NCBI GenBank assembly: GCA_910579175.1
Contig: CAJTTB010000008.1
Span: 1-64,000 of the forward strand
Reading direction: 5' to 3'
Length of the DNA stretch: 64,000 nucleotides
DNA from: an uncultured Oscillospiraceae bacterium
GTDB lineage: Bacteria > Bacillota > Clostridia > Oscillospirales > Ruminococcaceae
In this document: positions 17,651 through 25,864 of the stretch, piece by piece
How the letters are laid out: each line of letters starts with the position of its first letter
Position numbering within the stretch: the stretch's first letter is position 1
Notes under the pieces: generated by a model
What the model was told of the DNA's origin: nothing
The model's database searches: none
The model's input: the letters and a program-made list of their open reading frames with translations, nothing else
Made by a program: the position numbers and the translations under genes

Positions 17651-18706
17651 ATGATAAAATCAAGTGCAATTCGTGTGTTAATAGTCGATGATTCTTTGGT
17701 GTTTCGTAAAAGATTAGAACAAAGTTTATCAACAAATCAAGAAATAGAAGTGATTGGCACCGCAGCAGATCCAATTGAGGCTGCAAAAAAAATCCAAGCG
17801 CTATCACCGGATGTCATCACAATGGATGTGGAAATGCCTCGCATGAGCGGGATTGATTTTATTCGACAATTGATTCCAAAGCATCCAATTCCAGTTGTAG
17901 TAGTGAGTTCTTTACCAATTAATGTAATAGAAGCTTTGAGTGCTGGAGCAGTAGATTTTATTAAAAAGCCGACCGTAAAATCTCCAGAAGATATGAATCA
18001 GTTTATAAAGGAACTGTCATTTAAAATAAAGATTGCATCAAAAGCAAAGGTTAGACGTATGCCAGAACATATTATGCAGTCACAAAAGCCACTCAAAATA
18101 ACCAATACGCCTCCTAAAATGGTTTTGGGTCATCCGAATACCATTATTGCAATTGGAGCTTCTACTGGTGGTACAGAGGCAATCATTGAAGTGGTAAAAA
18201 ATTTGCCAGCAGATACGCCGGGAATTGTTATCGTACAACATATGCCGCCTGTTTTTACAAAGATGTATGCGCAAAGACTAGATAAGATTTGTCATATGTC
18301 TGTAAAAGAGGCAGAAGATATGGATCGTGTGGAAAAAGGTAAAATTATTGTAGGCGCTGGAGAATTTCATATGCGGTTATGTAAAGACGCAAAGGGATAT
18401 TATGTCCGCAGTCAACCGGGACCACGAGTCAATGGGCATTGCCCTTCTGTAGATGTGTTGTTTGATACCGTTGCAGATGTTGCTGGAAAGAATGCAGTTG
18501 GTGTTATTTTGACTGGAATGGGTGCAGATGGCGCTAAGGGAATTACCAAAATGCGTCAAAAGGGCGCTTATACAATTGGTCAGGATCGCGCGACTTGTGT
18601 TGTATATGGAATGCCTATGGAAGCATTTAAACTCAAAGGAATTACCAAACAACTTCCTTTGGATCAAATTGGCAATGAAATCATTGCACAGGTAAATAAG
18701 ATGTGA
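17651..18706 (+). CDS. cheB: Chemotaxis methylesterase/deamidase CheB
   Basis: Removes methyl groups from chemoreceptor glutamates when phosphorylated by CheA. The N-terminal receiver has acidic pocket VDDS and phospho-acceptor Asp59 in ITMDVEMPRMSG, with a conserved Lys in FIKKPT. The C-terminal esterase carries the Ser-His-Asp triad in IGASTGGTEA, VQHMPP and GMGADGAKG. The length is 351 residues from the ATG at 17651; a TTG start ten codons earlier is possible and neither has a strong ribosome binding site. It is separated from cheA-W-R by about 600 bases, so it may be transcribed independently. A strong terminator follows. Confidence 0.96.
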   Translation: MIKSSAIRVLIVDDSLVFRKRLEQSLSTNQEIEVIGTAADPIEAAKKIQALSPDVITMDVEMPRMSGIDFIRQLIPKHPIPVVVVSSLPINVIEALSAGAVDFIKKPTVKSPEDMNQFIKELSFKIKIASKAKVRRMPEHIMQSQKPLKITNTPPKMVLGHPNTIIAIGASTGGTEAIIEVVKNLPADTPGIVIVQHMPPVFTKMYAQRLDKICHMSVKEAEDMDRVEKGKIIVGAGEFHMRLCKDAKGYYVRSQPGPRVNGHCPSVDVLFDTVADVAGKNAVGVILTGMGADGAKGITKMRQKGAYTIGQDRATCVVYGMPMEAFKLKGITKQLPLDQIGNEIIAQVNKM

Positions 18707-18841
18707 TAAAGCACTGAAAAAGACTATTATTTTGATATCCTCTAAGAGAGTGATAATATCAATAGAAAAGTGTATTTATCAGAATACAACATGATGTGTT
18801 TCGTCAGTCAAGAAGTCTTGATAAATTTAGTTGAAACAATT

Positions 18842-18883
18842 AAAAACCATTGTGAAATCATTTAGATTTCACAATGGTTTTTT
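18842..18883. terminator. Bidirectional intrinsic terminator between cheB and the ComFB-like gene
   Basis: A 16-bp perfect stem, AAACCATTGTGAAATC against GATTTCACAATGGTTT, with a five-base loop, flanked by As on the left and Ts on the right. Its right edge overlaps the stop codon of the minus-strand gene. Confidence 0.92.
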
Positions 18884-19322
18884 AGTGCCTGGGGTGTGCT
18901 CGTACCACCAGTACAGCACGAATGATGGCTTCTAATATTTTTTTCTTGTCTTCTTGTTCTTGTGCTTTTTCAAGTTGTTCCGCTTCTGCAACCATATATT
19001 TTGAGGGAAGAGAATTGAGCGCTGAGGCGGCAATGTCTTTTTTACAGCGATTGCATCGGCAACAATTGAATCTGAGTAAGACATCGTCCATATAGCGAAT
19101 GACAAGAAGTTCCATAATATTGACAATTGATTGCGCATTGTGTCGGTCTGTTTCTTCAGCACGTGCAAATACATTAGAGCGCAGTGATTCTTCCGTTGGA
19201 CCTGATGGGGTTTGAGACTCATTCTGGGAGGGCGTTTTGGAAGCTTCTGCGGCGGATGTTTTTCTTTGAGAAGAAGGCATGATTTTTTCAAACATTAAAT
19301 TTTTATCTAATGTATTTGGCAT
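18882..19322 (-). CDS. ComFB-like cysteine-cluster protein
   Basis: A 146-residue protein with a disordered Ser/Thr/Pro-rich N-terminal third and a C-terminal ComFB domain. The diagnostic segment is FNCCRCNRCKKDIAASALN, with Cys87, Cys88, Cys90 and Cys93, followed by LPSKYMV. The helix before it (IMELLVIRYMDDVLL) also fits the family. ComFB was named from the Bacillus comF operon; recent work describes ComFB proteins as cyclic-dinucleotide receptors, and the cysteines may bind zinc. It starts two bases after the ParA stop codon, so the pair is surely coexpressed. Placement between cheB and flgM suggests a role in motility or in positioning chemotaxis machinery. Family assignment good, role inferred. 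Confidence 0.82.
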   Translation of the reverse strand: MPNTLDKNLMFEKIMPSSQRKTSAAEASKTPSQNESQTPSGPTEESLRSNVFARAEETDRHNAQSIVNIMELLVIRYMDDVLLRFNCCRCNRCKKDIAASALNSLPSKYMVAEAEQLEKAQEQEDKKKILEAIIRAVLVVRAHPRH

Positions 19323-19324
19323 GC

Positions 19325-20086
19325 TTATATCCCCCTTTCTAATAGTTCATCAACTAAATGGATATAATCTCGAACAGCATTGTTTTTGGGAGCAAACACC
19401 ATCATGTCTTTTTGCAGAGCTTGTGCTTTTGCAATCATGACACTGGAACGAATATGTGTTTTTAAAAGGGGAATATCCAAATTTTCGCTGATCATTTCAG
19501 CAGTTTGCATGACAATACGACTGAGTTCTTCTCGGATATTAAATCTTACTAAAAACATTCCTCCAAAATTTAATTTAGAATTTAATGTTTCCTTGATGTG
19601 GTTGATGGTATCACATAAGCGGGTGATACCCTGTAAACTGTATACATCTGTCAATACAGGCATTAAAACAAAGTCAGCAGCGGTAAATGCGTTGACAGTT
19701 AATACGCCCAATTCGGGAGGGGAATCGATTAAAATATAATCGTAAAAAGGAGAGACTTGTTTGAGACAATCCCTTAATAAAAATTCTCTTCCTGTTCCAG
19801 TAAATTCCACTTCCATACTGCTTAAAAAAAGATTAGAAGCAATGATATCAGTTAATTCTGTATGTTGAATTGCAAAGCGACATTTTATTTCTTTTTTGAT
19901 AACTTGATAAATAGTGGGCACACTTTCTGTATCTACATTCATGCTGAAACTCAGATTGCCTTGTGGGTCAAAATCAATACACAGCACTCGAAAGCCTTTG
20001 CGTTTTAGACCAACAGCAATTGCGTTGGTAGAGGTTGTCTTTCCAACGCCACCTTTTTGGTTGGCAAGGCAGATGATTTTCGCCAT
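19325..20086 (-). CDS. ParA/Soj-family ATPase
   Basis: A 253-residue P-loop ATPase of the ParA/MinD group. The deviant Walker A (KGGVGKTTST), the DPQGN switch and Walker B region (YILIDSPPELGVLT) are intact. The C-terminal surface has basic residues that would suit nonspecific DNA binding. There is no adjacent parB. The only partner is the ComFB-like gene, two bases downstream. ParA relatives within chemotaxis loci position receptor arrays, while FlhG relatives control flagellar number; this protein looks closer to Soj/ParA, because it lacks an FlhG-type N-terminus. AAGGAAG precedes the ATG, and a good sigma-A promoter lies 50-78 bases upstream. Confidence 0.88.
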   Translation of the reverse strand: MAKIICLANQKGGVGKTTSTNAIAVGLKRKGFRVLCIDFDPQGNLSFSMNVDTESVPTIYQVIKKEIKCRFAIQHTELTDIIASNLFLSSMEVEFTGTGREFLLRDCLKQVSPFYDYILIDSPPELGVLTVNAFTAADFVLMPVLTDVYSLQGITRLCDTINHIKETLNSKLNFGGMFLVRFNIREELSRIVMQTAEMISENLDIPLLKTHIRSSVMIAKAQALQKDMMVFAPKNNAVRDYIHLVDELLERGI

Positions 20087-20135
20087 AATTGCACTTCCTT
20101 TTGGATTATTCGATTAAACATGCTTTAATTTTTAT

Positions 20136-20164
20136 ATTATACTAAATTTCGTCTTTTTTCGCAA
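20136..20164 (-). promoter_or_regulatory. Sigma-A promoter of the ParA-ComFB operon
   Basis: On the minus strand, TTGCGA (20159-20164) and a perfect TATAAT (20136-20141) are separated by exactly 17 bases, about 50 bases before the parA start codon. Confidence 0.75.
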
Positions 20165-20280
20165 GAACTTTGTGATAGCGATAAAGGAATGTTATCACTG
20201 GGTTAGATAAAAATAGTATGGTTTGGGTGAATAAAAAAATACAAATACCCCCAAAAATGAGAAAGGGTCTTTGATTTTTT

Positions 20281-20315
20281 GACATGTTATGTCAGTTAAC
20301 ATGTCTAGCATAACA
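20281..20315. repeat. Overlapping, mutually exclusive inverted repeats upstream of parA
   Basis: GACATGTTA (20281-20289) pairs with TAACATGTC (20297-20305), and TGTTATG (20285-20291) pairs with CATAACA (20309-20315). The two hairpins share bases and cannot form together. They could be an operator for a dimeric repressor or a switchable RNA leader; nothing in the sequence decides. Confidence 0.45.
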
Positions 20316-20434
20316 GAAGAAAAAAGTTTCAAACAGAAAAAACCGCTATAATTTTCAAAATTTGGTGTTTAGTTTTTCGTTCTTGATACGATAATTTAAT
20401 TAGACAGGGTTTTTTATTTTCTTTGAGCAAAAAA

Positions 20435-20571
20435 CTCCTACTTAAAAAGTAGGAGGTAATTGCTACGATAAAACCGTGGGACACACGGGGTTGGCTCGCT
20501 TGAACGGTATAAGTTAAGACGTTTGCGTGAGAAGTTTTTACCCTTACACAATAGAATGGTAAGAACATGTC
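20435..20571 (+). ncRNA. Multi-hairpin structured element upstream of flgM (copy A)
   Basis: Four hairpins in a row: CTCCTACTT/AAGTAGGAG (20435-20455); AACCGTG closed by CACGG with a GGACA loop (20472-20488); CTCGCTTGAAC/GTTTGCGTGAG (20495-20531); and TTTTTACC/GGTAAGAA (20535-20565), followed by CATGTC. The core ATAAAACCGTGGGACACAC (20468-20486) recurs with one change before cheY at 53268. Arms of the second, third and fourth hairpins vary in a way that keeps pairing between the two copies. It ends 45 bases before flgM. It may be a cis-acting leader RNA or the noncoding remnant of an IS200/IS605-type end. Expression is unproven. Confidence 0.5.
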
Positions 20572-20616
20572 GTTTGAAAAGTAATTTTATTTTTTTTAGA
20601 AAGGGATGTTTCACGG

Positions 20617-20949
20617 ATGATTAGACTATCTTCTTTTGGGGAAATATATCGCCCCTCTTCTTATAAGACTGTACAAGACGTAACATCCGTTCAAATGAAA
20701 CAGACAATCAGTCCCGCTGCTCCTGTTTCCAAGACGGATAAGGTTCAAATTAGTGCAGAAGGTTCTTTTAAGAGCTTGTTGACCGAGATGGCACGTACAG
20801 TGAATCAAGAGGTTTCAACAAACGCTGCGCAACGTGTGCAAACATTAAAAGGTTTGGTGGACTCTGGTAAGTATCAAGTTCCCGCTTCTGCAATTGCGAA
20901 TGCAATGCTCAATCGTGCAGCCTTGCCAACGGAGGAAACTTATGAATAA
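20617..20949 (+). CDS. flgM: Anti-sigma-28 factor FlgM
   Basis: A 110-residue FlgM: the N-terminal half is disordered and polar, and the C-terminal half carries the sigma-28-binding helices with the family motif TDKVQISAEG and the closing VDSGKYQVPASAIANAML. It binds sigma-28 (59.3 kb) until the hook is complete, then is exported, releasing the sigma factor. AAAGGG precedes the ATG. It overlaps flgN by eight bases and heads flgM-flgN-flgK-flgL. Its leader carries the structured element at 20435-20571. Confidence 0.93.
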   Translation: MIRLSSFGEIYRPSSYKTVQDVTSVQMKQTISPAAPVSKTDKVQISAEGSFKSLLTEMARTVNQEVSTNAAQRVQTLKGLVDSGKYQVPASAIANAMLNRAALPTEETYE

Positions 20950-21418
20950 TTATCAAAAATTGGTGCAGTCAACCGAACATTGTACTGAACAAATTCGGTT
21001 GATGATTCCAATGGAAAAGGAAAAACGCAGTGCAATTATATCAGATGATATGGCTAGTTTACAGCAAATACTCTTTTCTCAACAAGCGGCTGTGATGAAG
21101 TTGGAAAATTTAGAGAATCAGCGTTTGGTTTGTCAAAGGGAATTGGGTCTTGAAGGATTGAGTGCTGATGAAGTCATTGCAAAGGTTCCAGAGGAAGTAA
21201 AACAACAATTGATAGTCTGCTTTGAGGATTTGCGAGAGGCAGCAACAGAATTAAAAGAATTTAATGCGAAAGCATTGGAACTTGCAAAGGCAAGCGTTCA
21301 GTTTTGGGATAGTTTGGAGAACAAAAAAACTTCAACAATTGATAAAGTCACATATCGTCCAAACGGACAAAAGCCGTCTGAGTGGAAGAGAAGTAGTTCA
21401 TTTGAAACAAAAATTTAA
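20942..21418 (+). CDS. flgN: Flagellar export chaperone FlgN
   Basis: A 158-residue largely coiled-coil protein in the flgN position between flgM and flgK. FlgN chaperones FlgK and FlgL to the export gate. The sequence is Glu/Gln/Lys-rich with long helices and a basic, Ser-rich tail (KPSEWKRSSSFETK). The start is the ATG at 20942 with GGAGGAAACTT just before it, inside flgM; an earlier in-frame start is unlikely. Family similarity is low, as usual for this gene, so context carries the assignment. Confidence 0.85.
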   Translation: MNNYQKLVQSTEHCTEQIRLMIPMEKEKRSAIISDDMASLQQILFSQQAAVMKLENLENQRLVCQRELGLEGLSADEVIAKVPEEVKQQLIVCFEDLREAATELKEFNAKALELAKASVQFWDSLENKKTSTIDKVTYRPNGQKPSEWKRSSSFETKI

Positions 21419-21553
21419 TCGAATAAGAAACAAATTAATCAGATTATTTTATGGTTGGCGGCAAATACAATCACGGTTGACAATTGCTTTTAAGAGCAGT
21501 GAACTTGCTAGCTTTTTTGATAAAATAACGATTAACATTAAGGAGGAATTATC

Positions 21554-23134
21554 TTGCGTCCTACATTTATGGGGTTTGAAACAGCAAAATCCGGTTTGAA
21601 TGTCGCTCAAAAGGCATTGGATATTGTTGGAAATAACCTTTCTAATATTGATACTGCTGGGTATACTCGTCAAAGAGTACATACCAATTCTTTAGCACCA
21701 TCAGCCTATAGTACACGTGTTGGAACAAGCCGCATTGGTTTGACAGGTCAAGGGGTAGAAGCGATTGGTGTTTCTCAAACAAGAGATGCGTTTTTAGATA
21801 AGCGTTTTCGCGACGAATATTCAACTGCCAGCTATAATTCACAGGCTTCTAATATTTTAACAGATATTCAGGCTGCACTTGGTGATGCCAATAATGTTAG
21901 CTTGGGTGGAGATGTGTTGGCACAGGCATATCAACAGATTTATAAAGCGTTAAATAGCTTTACAGCAGATTCCACCTCTACGCCAAATGCCAACTTGGTA
22001 TTGAGCTCTTTTAACAATGTCACACAAGTGATTCAGATGCTCAATGGCAAGTTAGACCAGGTATTAGAACAACAAAATTACGACTTAGAGATTACAGTCG
22101 ATCGTGTCAATAATGTATTGTCTCAGATTGCACATCTCAATGATGCAATTAGTCGCGATGCAACTGTTGTACAAAATCCAGACAATGAGTATTTCCGCCC
22201 CAATGAATTGTTAGACCAAAGAAATTTACTATTAGATGAACTTGCAAGTTATGGAGATATTTCTATTACTCCTTTAAAAGATGGAACAGTCAATGTAACA
22301 ATGGGCGGTCATCAGGTAGTAAGTGGCAGAGAGTATGTTGGCATCAATATGAATGTTGACACCAATAATCAAGTGACAAAGCTCTATTGGCAAGACAGCG
22401 GTGAGGTAATTCAGTTATCTGGTGGTGCATTGCTTGGCTATACAGACTTTATCAATGGTCGTGGTGCAAATATGCAACAGCAAGGTGAAACCATAAAACA
22501 AGGAATTCCTTATTATAAAGATCGTTTGGATACACTTGCTAGAACACTTGCAGGTGTTGTAAATAATGTCATTCCAGACATGGAAGCATTGGATCCAGAT
22601 CATCCAGAAGTGATGACACAAAAGGTGGATGAAAATGGAAATTTGATGTATAAACAACTTTTAGCTGCAAAAACACCAGATGGAAAAACAGATAGCACGA
22701 TACCTGTTACAGCTGCAAATATTTCTGTAAGTGATGCTTGGGCACAGGGCGGAGCAGAGTATTTTATCAGTGAAACAGGAAATAACATCAATGCCTCTTA
22801 CTCTGAACAGTTAAAAAATATTTTAACAGAAGGAAAAACCGATTTTATCTCTTATGGGGAAACATTCACTGGAAACTTTGAGGAATATTTGTTGGATTAT
22901 ACAGGAAAAATTGGTTCTGATACTGCATTTTACAATAGCCGTACCACAATTACTTCTGGAGTGGCAGATGAGTTGCTAGATAGTAGAGATGCAATTTCTG
23001 CTGTTTCTGAAAGTGAAGAAACCGTGAGCATGATGACTTATGAAAAATCATTTAATGCGATTTCTCGTGTGATGACAACTTTAGATGATTTATTGGAAAC
23101 GTTAATTAACCGTACAGGTCGTGTAGGTTTATAA
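21554..23134 (+). CDS. flgK: Hook-filament junction protein FlgK
   Basis: First hook-filament junction protein (HAP1), exported through the flagellum. 526 residues. The N-terminal rod/hook family motif (ALDIVGNNLSNIDTAGYTRQ) and the C-terminal helical D0 segment (MMTYEKSFNAISRVMTTLD) form the conserved ends; the middle is variable. Translation starts at TTG with a perfect AGGAGG seven bases upstream. A 135-base gap from flgN contains nothing recognisable. It is followed by flgL after 33 bases. Confidence 0.97.
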   Translation: MRPTFMGFETAKSGLNVAQKALDIVGNNLSNIDTAGYTRQRVHTNSLAPSAYSTRVGTSRIGLTGQGVEAIGVSQTRDAFLDKRFRDEYSTASYNSQASNILTDIQAALGDANNVSLGGDVLAQAYQQIYKALNSFTADSTSTPNANLVLSSFNNVTQVIQMLNGKLDQVLEQQNYDLEITVDRVNNVLSQIAHLNDAISRDATVVQNPDNEYFRPNELLDQRNLLLDELASYGDISITPLKDGTVNVTMGGHQVVSGREYVGINMNVDTNNQVTKLYWQDSGEVIQLSGGALLGYTDFINGRGANMQQQGETIKQGIPYYKDRLDTLARTLAGVVNNVIPDMEALDPDHPEVMTQKVDENGNLMYKQLLAAKTPDGKTDSTIPVTAANISVSDAWAQGGAEYFISETGNNINASYSEQLKNILTEGKTDFISYGETFTGNFEEYLLDYTGKIGSDTAFYNSRTTITSGVADELLDSRDAISAVSESEETVSMMTYEKSFNAISRVMTTLDDLLETLINRTGRVGL

Positions 23135-23167
23135 TATAAGTAGCTTGATAAAGAAAGGATTTTGATT

Positions 23168-24190
23168 ATGAGAGTGACACATCGTTCTTCTACACGCAAT
23201 TATCTCAAGCAGATGAATAGAGCTTTGGAAAATCAGCAAAAAACACAATATAGATTGGATTCTGGAAACCGTTTTGAAAAAATATCAGATGATGTTTCTT
23301 CTGGTATTCAGGCAATGAAAGTTCAAACAGAATACTATAAAGCAAAAGAACACTATTCCAATGTAAAGACAATTGATGAAACCCTTACATCAGCGGAATC
23401 TGCAATGACAGAGATCAATGATGCTTTGGCAAATGTGCATACAAAGATATTAAAGGCATTAAGCGACACGTCAGCTACTAACCGCGATGTATTGGCAAAA
23501 GAAATTAGCTCTATCAAAAACCAGATTATGCAAGTAGCAAACAGCAAATATGCAGGACAATTTTTGTTTAGTGGAAGTAATAACTATGGTGCTCCATTCA
23601 CAAAGAACGAGGATGGGAAATTACAATATAATGGTATTGATGTAGATGAAATCCAAAAACGAGATGATGGAACTTATTTTTATAACAAAGATGGCATGGA
23701 AGTGACTATTCCATTGAATGAAAAGGTATATATGGATATCGGTCTTGGCATTCGTATGACAGGAAATCAAGTAGATCCACAAACTGGATTTGATATTTCT
23801 TATGCTGGTCCTGATATTCTTGGTTTTGGCAAAGATGATGATGGTATTTCTAATAATATCTTCAATTTATTAGATGACCTTGAAAAAGCAGTAAAACAAG
23901 AACCTTTTGATACCACAGCAACTGGTAATTTGGATACCAAATTGGTGAAAGTAACCGATGAATTTCGCACCAATTTAACCGATATCGGTGCTAAAACGCA
24001 GTTTTTAGATTCTATGTTAAACCGTTTGGAACAAAATGCGAATAACTTAGAAAATAAACTTGGTCGTTTAACTGGTACTGATTATGTTGAAGAATCTATT
24101 CATAAATCTACCAATGATATGGTTATAAATTCTATTTATCAAATGGGAGCCAGTGTAATTCCACTTTCTTTGATGGATTTTCTAAGATAA
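23168..24190 (+). CDS. flgL: Hook-filament junction protein FlgL
   Basis: Second junction protein (HAP3), related to flagellin. 340 residues. The flagellin-like N-terminus is clear (LDSGNRFEKISDDVSSGIQA), as is the paired C-terminal helix with a family-typical ending (SIYQMGASVIPLSLMDFLR). The start is the ATG at 23168, correctly spaced from AAAGGA at 23154-23159; a TTG two codons earlier is too close. It is the last gene of the flgM-N-K-L unit; the next gene is 300 bases away. Confidence 0.96.
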   Translation: MRVTHRSSTRNYLKQMNRALENQQKTQYRLDSGNRFEKISDDVSSGIQAMKVQTEYYKAKEHYSNVKTIDETLTSAESAMTEINDALANVHTKILKALSDTSATNRDVLAKEISSIKNQIMQVANSKYAGQFLFSGSNNYGAPFTKNEDGKLQYNGIDVDEIQKRDDGTYFYNKDGMEVTIPLNEKVYMDIGLGIRMTGNQVDPQTGFDISYAGPDILGFGKDDDGISNNIFNLLDDLEKAVKQEPFDTTATGNLDTKLVKVTDEFRTNLTDIGAKTQFLDSMLNRLEQNANNLENKLGRLTGTDYVEESIHKSTNDMVINSIYQMGASVIPLSLMDFLR

Positions 24191-24298
24191 ATATTAGATG
24201 ATTGATATTGATTAGAGCAGTGTCATACACTTTTATTTTATCTTCTTTTGACCGATATGGCTAAAAATTCCTGATGTTAAGTGGTAGATGAAGATATC

Positions 24299-24367
24299 AT
24301 AAAATTGTGGGATACACCAACTTATTTGTATTCAGTACAAAGGTGTGGTTAAACAGAAAATATGACA
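24299..24367 (+). ncRNA. Degenerate copy of the structured core upstream of DUF6470-fliW-csrA (copy D)
   Basis: ATAAAATTGTGGGATACAC (24299-24317) matches the core of copy A at 16 of 19 positions. A nested hairpin follows: ACACC (24314-24318) with GGTGT (24342-24346), and inside it TTTGTA (24325-24330) with TACAAA (24336-24341). It lies about 120 bases before the first gene of the next operon. Weaker than copies A and B. Confidence 0.35.
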
Positions 24368-24489
24368 ATAAATTTCTGAGTAATTTCTTAGATATATCAT
24401 CTGTATCAATAAGTATCATGAAATAAACTGTTGTTTTTGAAGAAGTTTGATATTCACTCTGGTAAAATTCAATGAAAGAAGGTGTTATT

Positions 24490-25095
24490 GTGCAATTAAT
24501 AAGAATTGAAACAACTCCAATGAAATACGAAATTAGAACAGAACCTGCCCGTTTAGAGATGCAGGATGCGATTAAGCAGGCATCTTCTAAAGTAGAACAA
24601 AGGGCGGCCCGTTTAGATATTCAAACGAAAAACATTCAAGTACAATTAGATTCCTATCAAATGCGTCGCGACAGTTTTAACTTAAAAAGTTCATCCGATT
24701 TTGCAAAGGATTCCGCGCAAAAGGGAGCTCAAAATATTAAGGATCTAATTTCTGATACAATTAATACTTCCAAACAATTAGGTCATTTAGAGGATGGTGT
24801 TACAATTGGACAGATTATTCGTCAAAAGACATTAGAGCATCCAACAACTCCTTATACTCTATTTTTACCAAACGGTGGAACAGAAATTTCTTGGATCCCA
24901 AATTCTATTGAAAAGAATTACACCCCACCTGAAATGAATACTGAGTGGTATACTGCACAGAGAAAGTTATCCTATATACCAGGTTCATTCTCAATTAATA
25001 TCATACAATATGCAGAAGTAAATATTGAGTATTTAGGTTCTCCTATGTATGTCCCCCCAAGTGCAGCCCCCAATTACGAAGAAACTGCTCAATAA
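24490..25095 (+). CDS. DUF6470 family protein (YviE-like)
   Basis: A 201-residue protein in the place held by yviE in Bacillus, between flgL and fliW. The N-terminal QLIRIETTPMKYEIRTEPA segment and the repeated LDIQTKNIQVQLDSYQMR resemble that family, whose biochemical role is unknown. I start it at GTG 24490, because AGAAGGTG lies six bases before it; an in-frame ATG at 24472 has no ribosome binding site. The C-terminal half ends in a Pro-rich tail. Being in the same unit as fliW and csrA suggests a part in flagellin or hook protein handling, which is inference. Confidence 0.78.
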   Translation: MQLIRIETTPMKYEIRTEPARLEMQDAIKQASSKVEQRAARLDIQTKNIQVQLDSYQMRRDSFNLKSSSDFAKDSAQKGAQNIKDLISDTINTSKQLGHLEDGVTIGQIIRQKTLEHPTTPYTLFLPNGGTEISWIPNSIEKNYTPPEMNTEWYTAQRKLSYIPGSFSINIIQYAEVNIEYLGSPMYVPPSAAPNYEETAQ

Positions 25096-25195
25096 ATAAA
25101 AACATCATATCATTAAATTGTTCGCCATAGTAAAACAGGCAGCTACGAATGAATGTGGCTGCCTGTACATATTTATAATAGGAGTGAATAAAAGT

Positions 25196-25624
25196 ATGGA
25201 GATTATTACAAGGGATTTTGGAACGATTTGCACAAGCCCTGATGAAGTGATTGAATTTTGTCAACCAATCCTTGGATTTGAAAAAGAAACACAATATGTC
25301 CTCTTGGGTGATACAGAAATAGGAAATCACTTTTCATGGTTACAATCAATTGACAATCCAGAACTTTGTTTTGTGTTAGCTGATCCAGATTTGGTAGACC
25401 CAAATTATAAAGCAAATATTCCAGAAAGTGTTACAAAAATTGTGGGAAGCACACATTGTGAATGCTGGCTGATTGCATATATTCCAGACAATTTTGCAAA
25501 TGCGACTGTGAATTTAAAAAGCCCTATTTTAATCAATATCAATACCAGACAAGCAGCGCAGGTTGTATTGGATCAAAAATATCCTATCAGACATCCTTTG
25601 ATGGAAAATAAGGAGGAAAAATAA
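25196..25624 (+). CDS. fliW: Flagellar assembly factor FliW
   Basis: A 142-residue FliW, which binds free flagellin and, when released, binds and inhibits CsrA, so that flagellin translation matches secretion. Motifs: PILGFEKETQYVLL near the N-terminus, then WLQSIDNPELCFVLADP, then NLKSPILININTRQAAQVVL, all characteristic. The start is the ATG at 25196 after GGAGTG; a longer reading frame upstream is not supported. Its stop codon abuts the csrA ATG, and the csrA ribosome binding site lies inside the end of fliW. Confidence 0.96.
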   Translation: MEIITRDFGTICTSPDEVIEFCQPILGFEKETQYVLLGDTEIGNHFSWLQSIDNPELCFVLADPDLVDPNYKANIPESVTKIVGSTHCECWLIAYIPDNFANATVNLKSPILININTRQAAQVVLDQKYPIRHPLMENKEEK

Positions 25625-25864
25625 ATGCTGATTTTATCCAGAAAACCAGAAGAATCTGTGATGATTCAGACGCAAGATGGTTCGATTGAAATTGTTGTCA
25701 CTGAAATTGCTACAGGAAAGGTTCGACTGGGTATTAGTGCCCCACATGGATGTAAAATACTAAGAAAAGAATTGGTACAAACAATGGAATACAATTTACA
25801 AGCAGCAAATAAGCCATCTACCCATTTGAAGGATTTGATGGCAAAGTTTAAAGATAAGGATTAA
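25625..25864 (+). CDS. csrA: Translational regulator CsrA
   Basis: A 79-residue RNA-binding protein. The sequence MLILSRKPEESVMIQ and the later RLGISAPHGCKILRKEL are diagnostic. It blocks the ribosome binding site of flagellin mRNA in Bacillus and is antagonised by FliW, encoded immediately upstream with zero spacing. AAGGAGG lies at the end of fliW. The last bases overlap the end of the convergent PilZ-like gene by four bases, with no room for a terminator. Confidence 0.97.
   Translation: MLILSRKPEESVMIQTQDGSIEIVVTEIATGKVRLGISAPHGCKILRKELVQTMEYNLQAANKPSTHLKDLMAKFKDKD

Larger units (their letters stand above)
20087..20616. other. Divergent intergenic region between parA and flgM
   Basis: About 530 bases without a gene. 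In order it holds the parA promoter, the alternating palindromes at 20281-20315, and the multi-hairpin element at 20435-20571. I could not identify a clear sigma-28 promoter for flgM. Confidence 0.45.

Noticed and set aside
24250..24260. Sigma-28 -10 element (CCGATAT) upstream of DUF6470
   Set aside because: No TAAA-type -35 at proper spacing, and it lies too far from the start codon.
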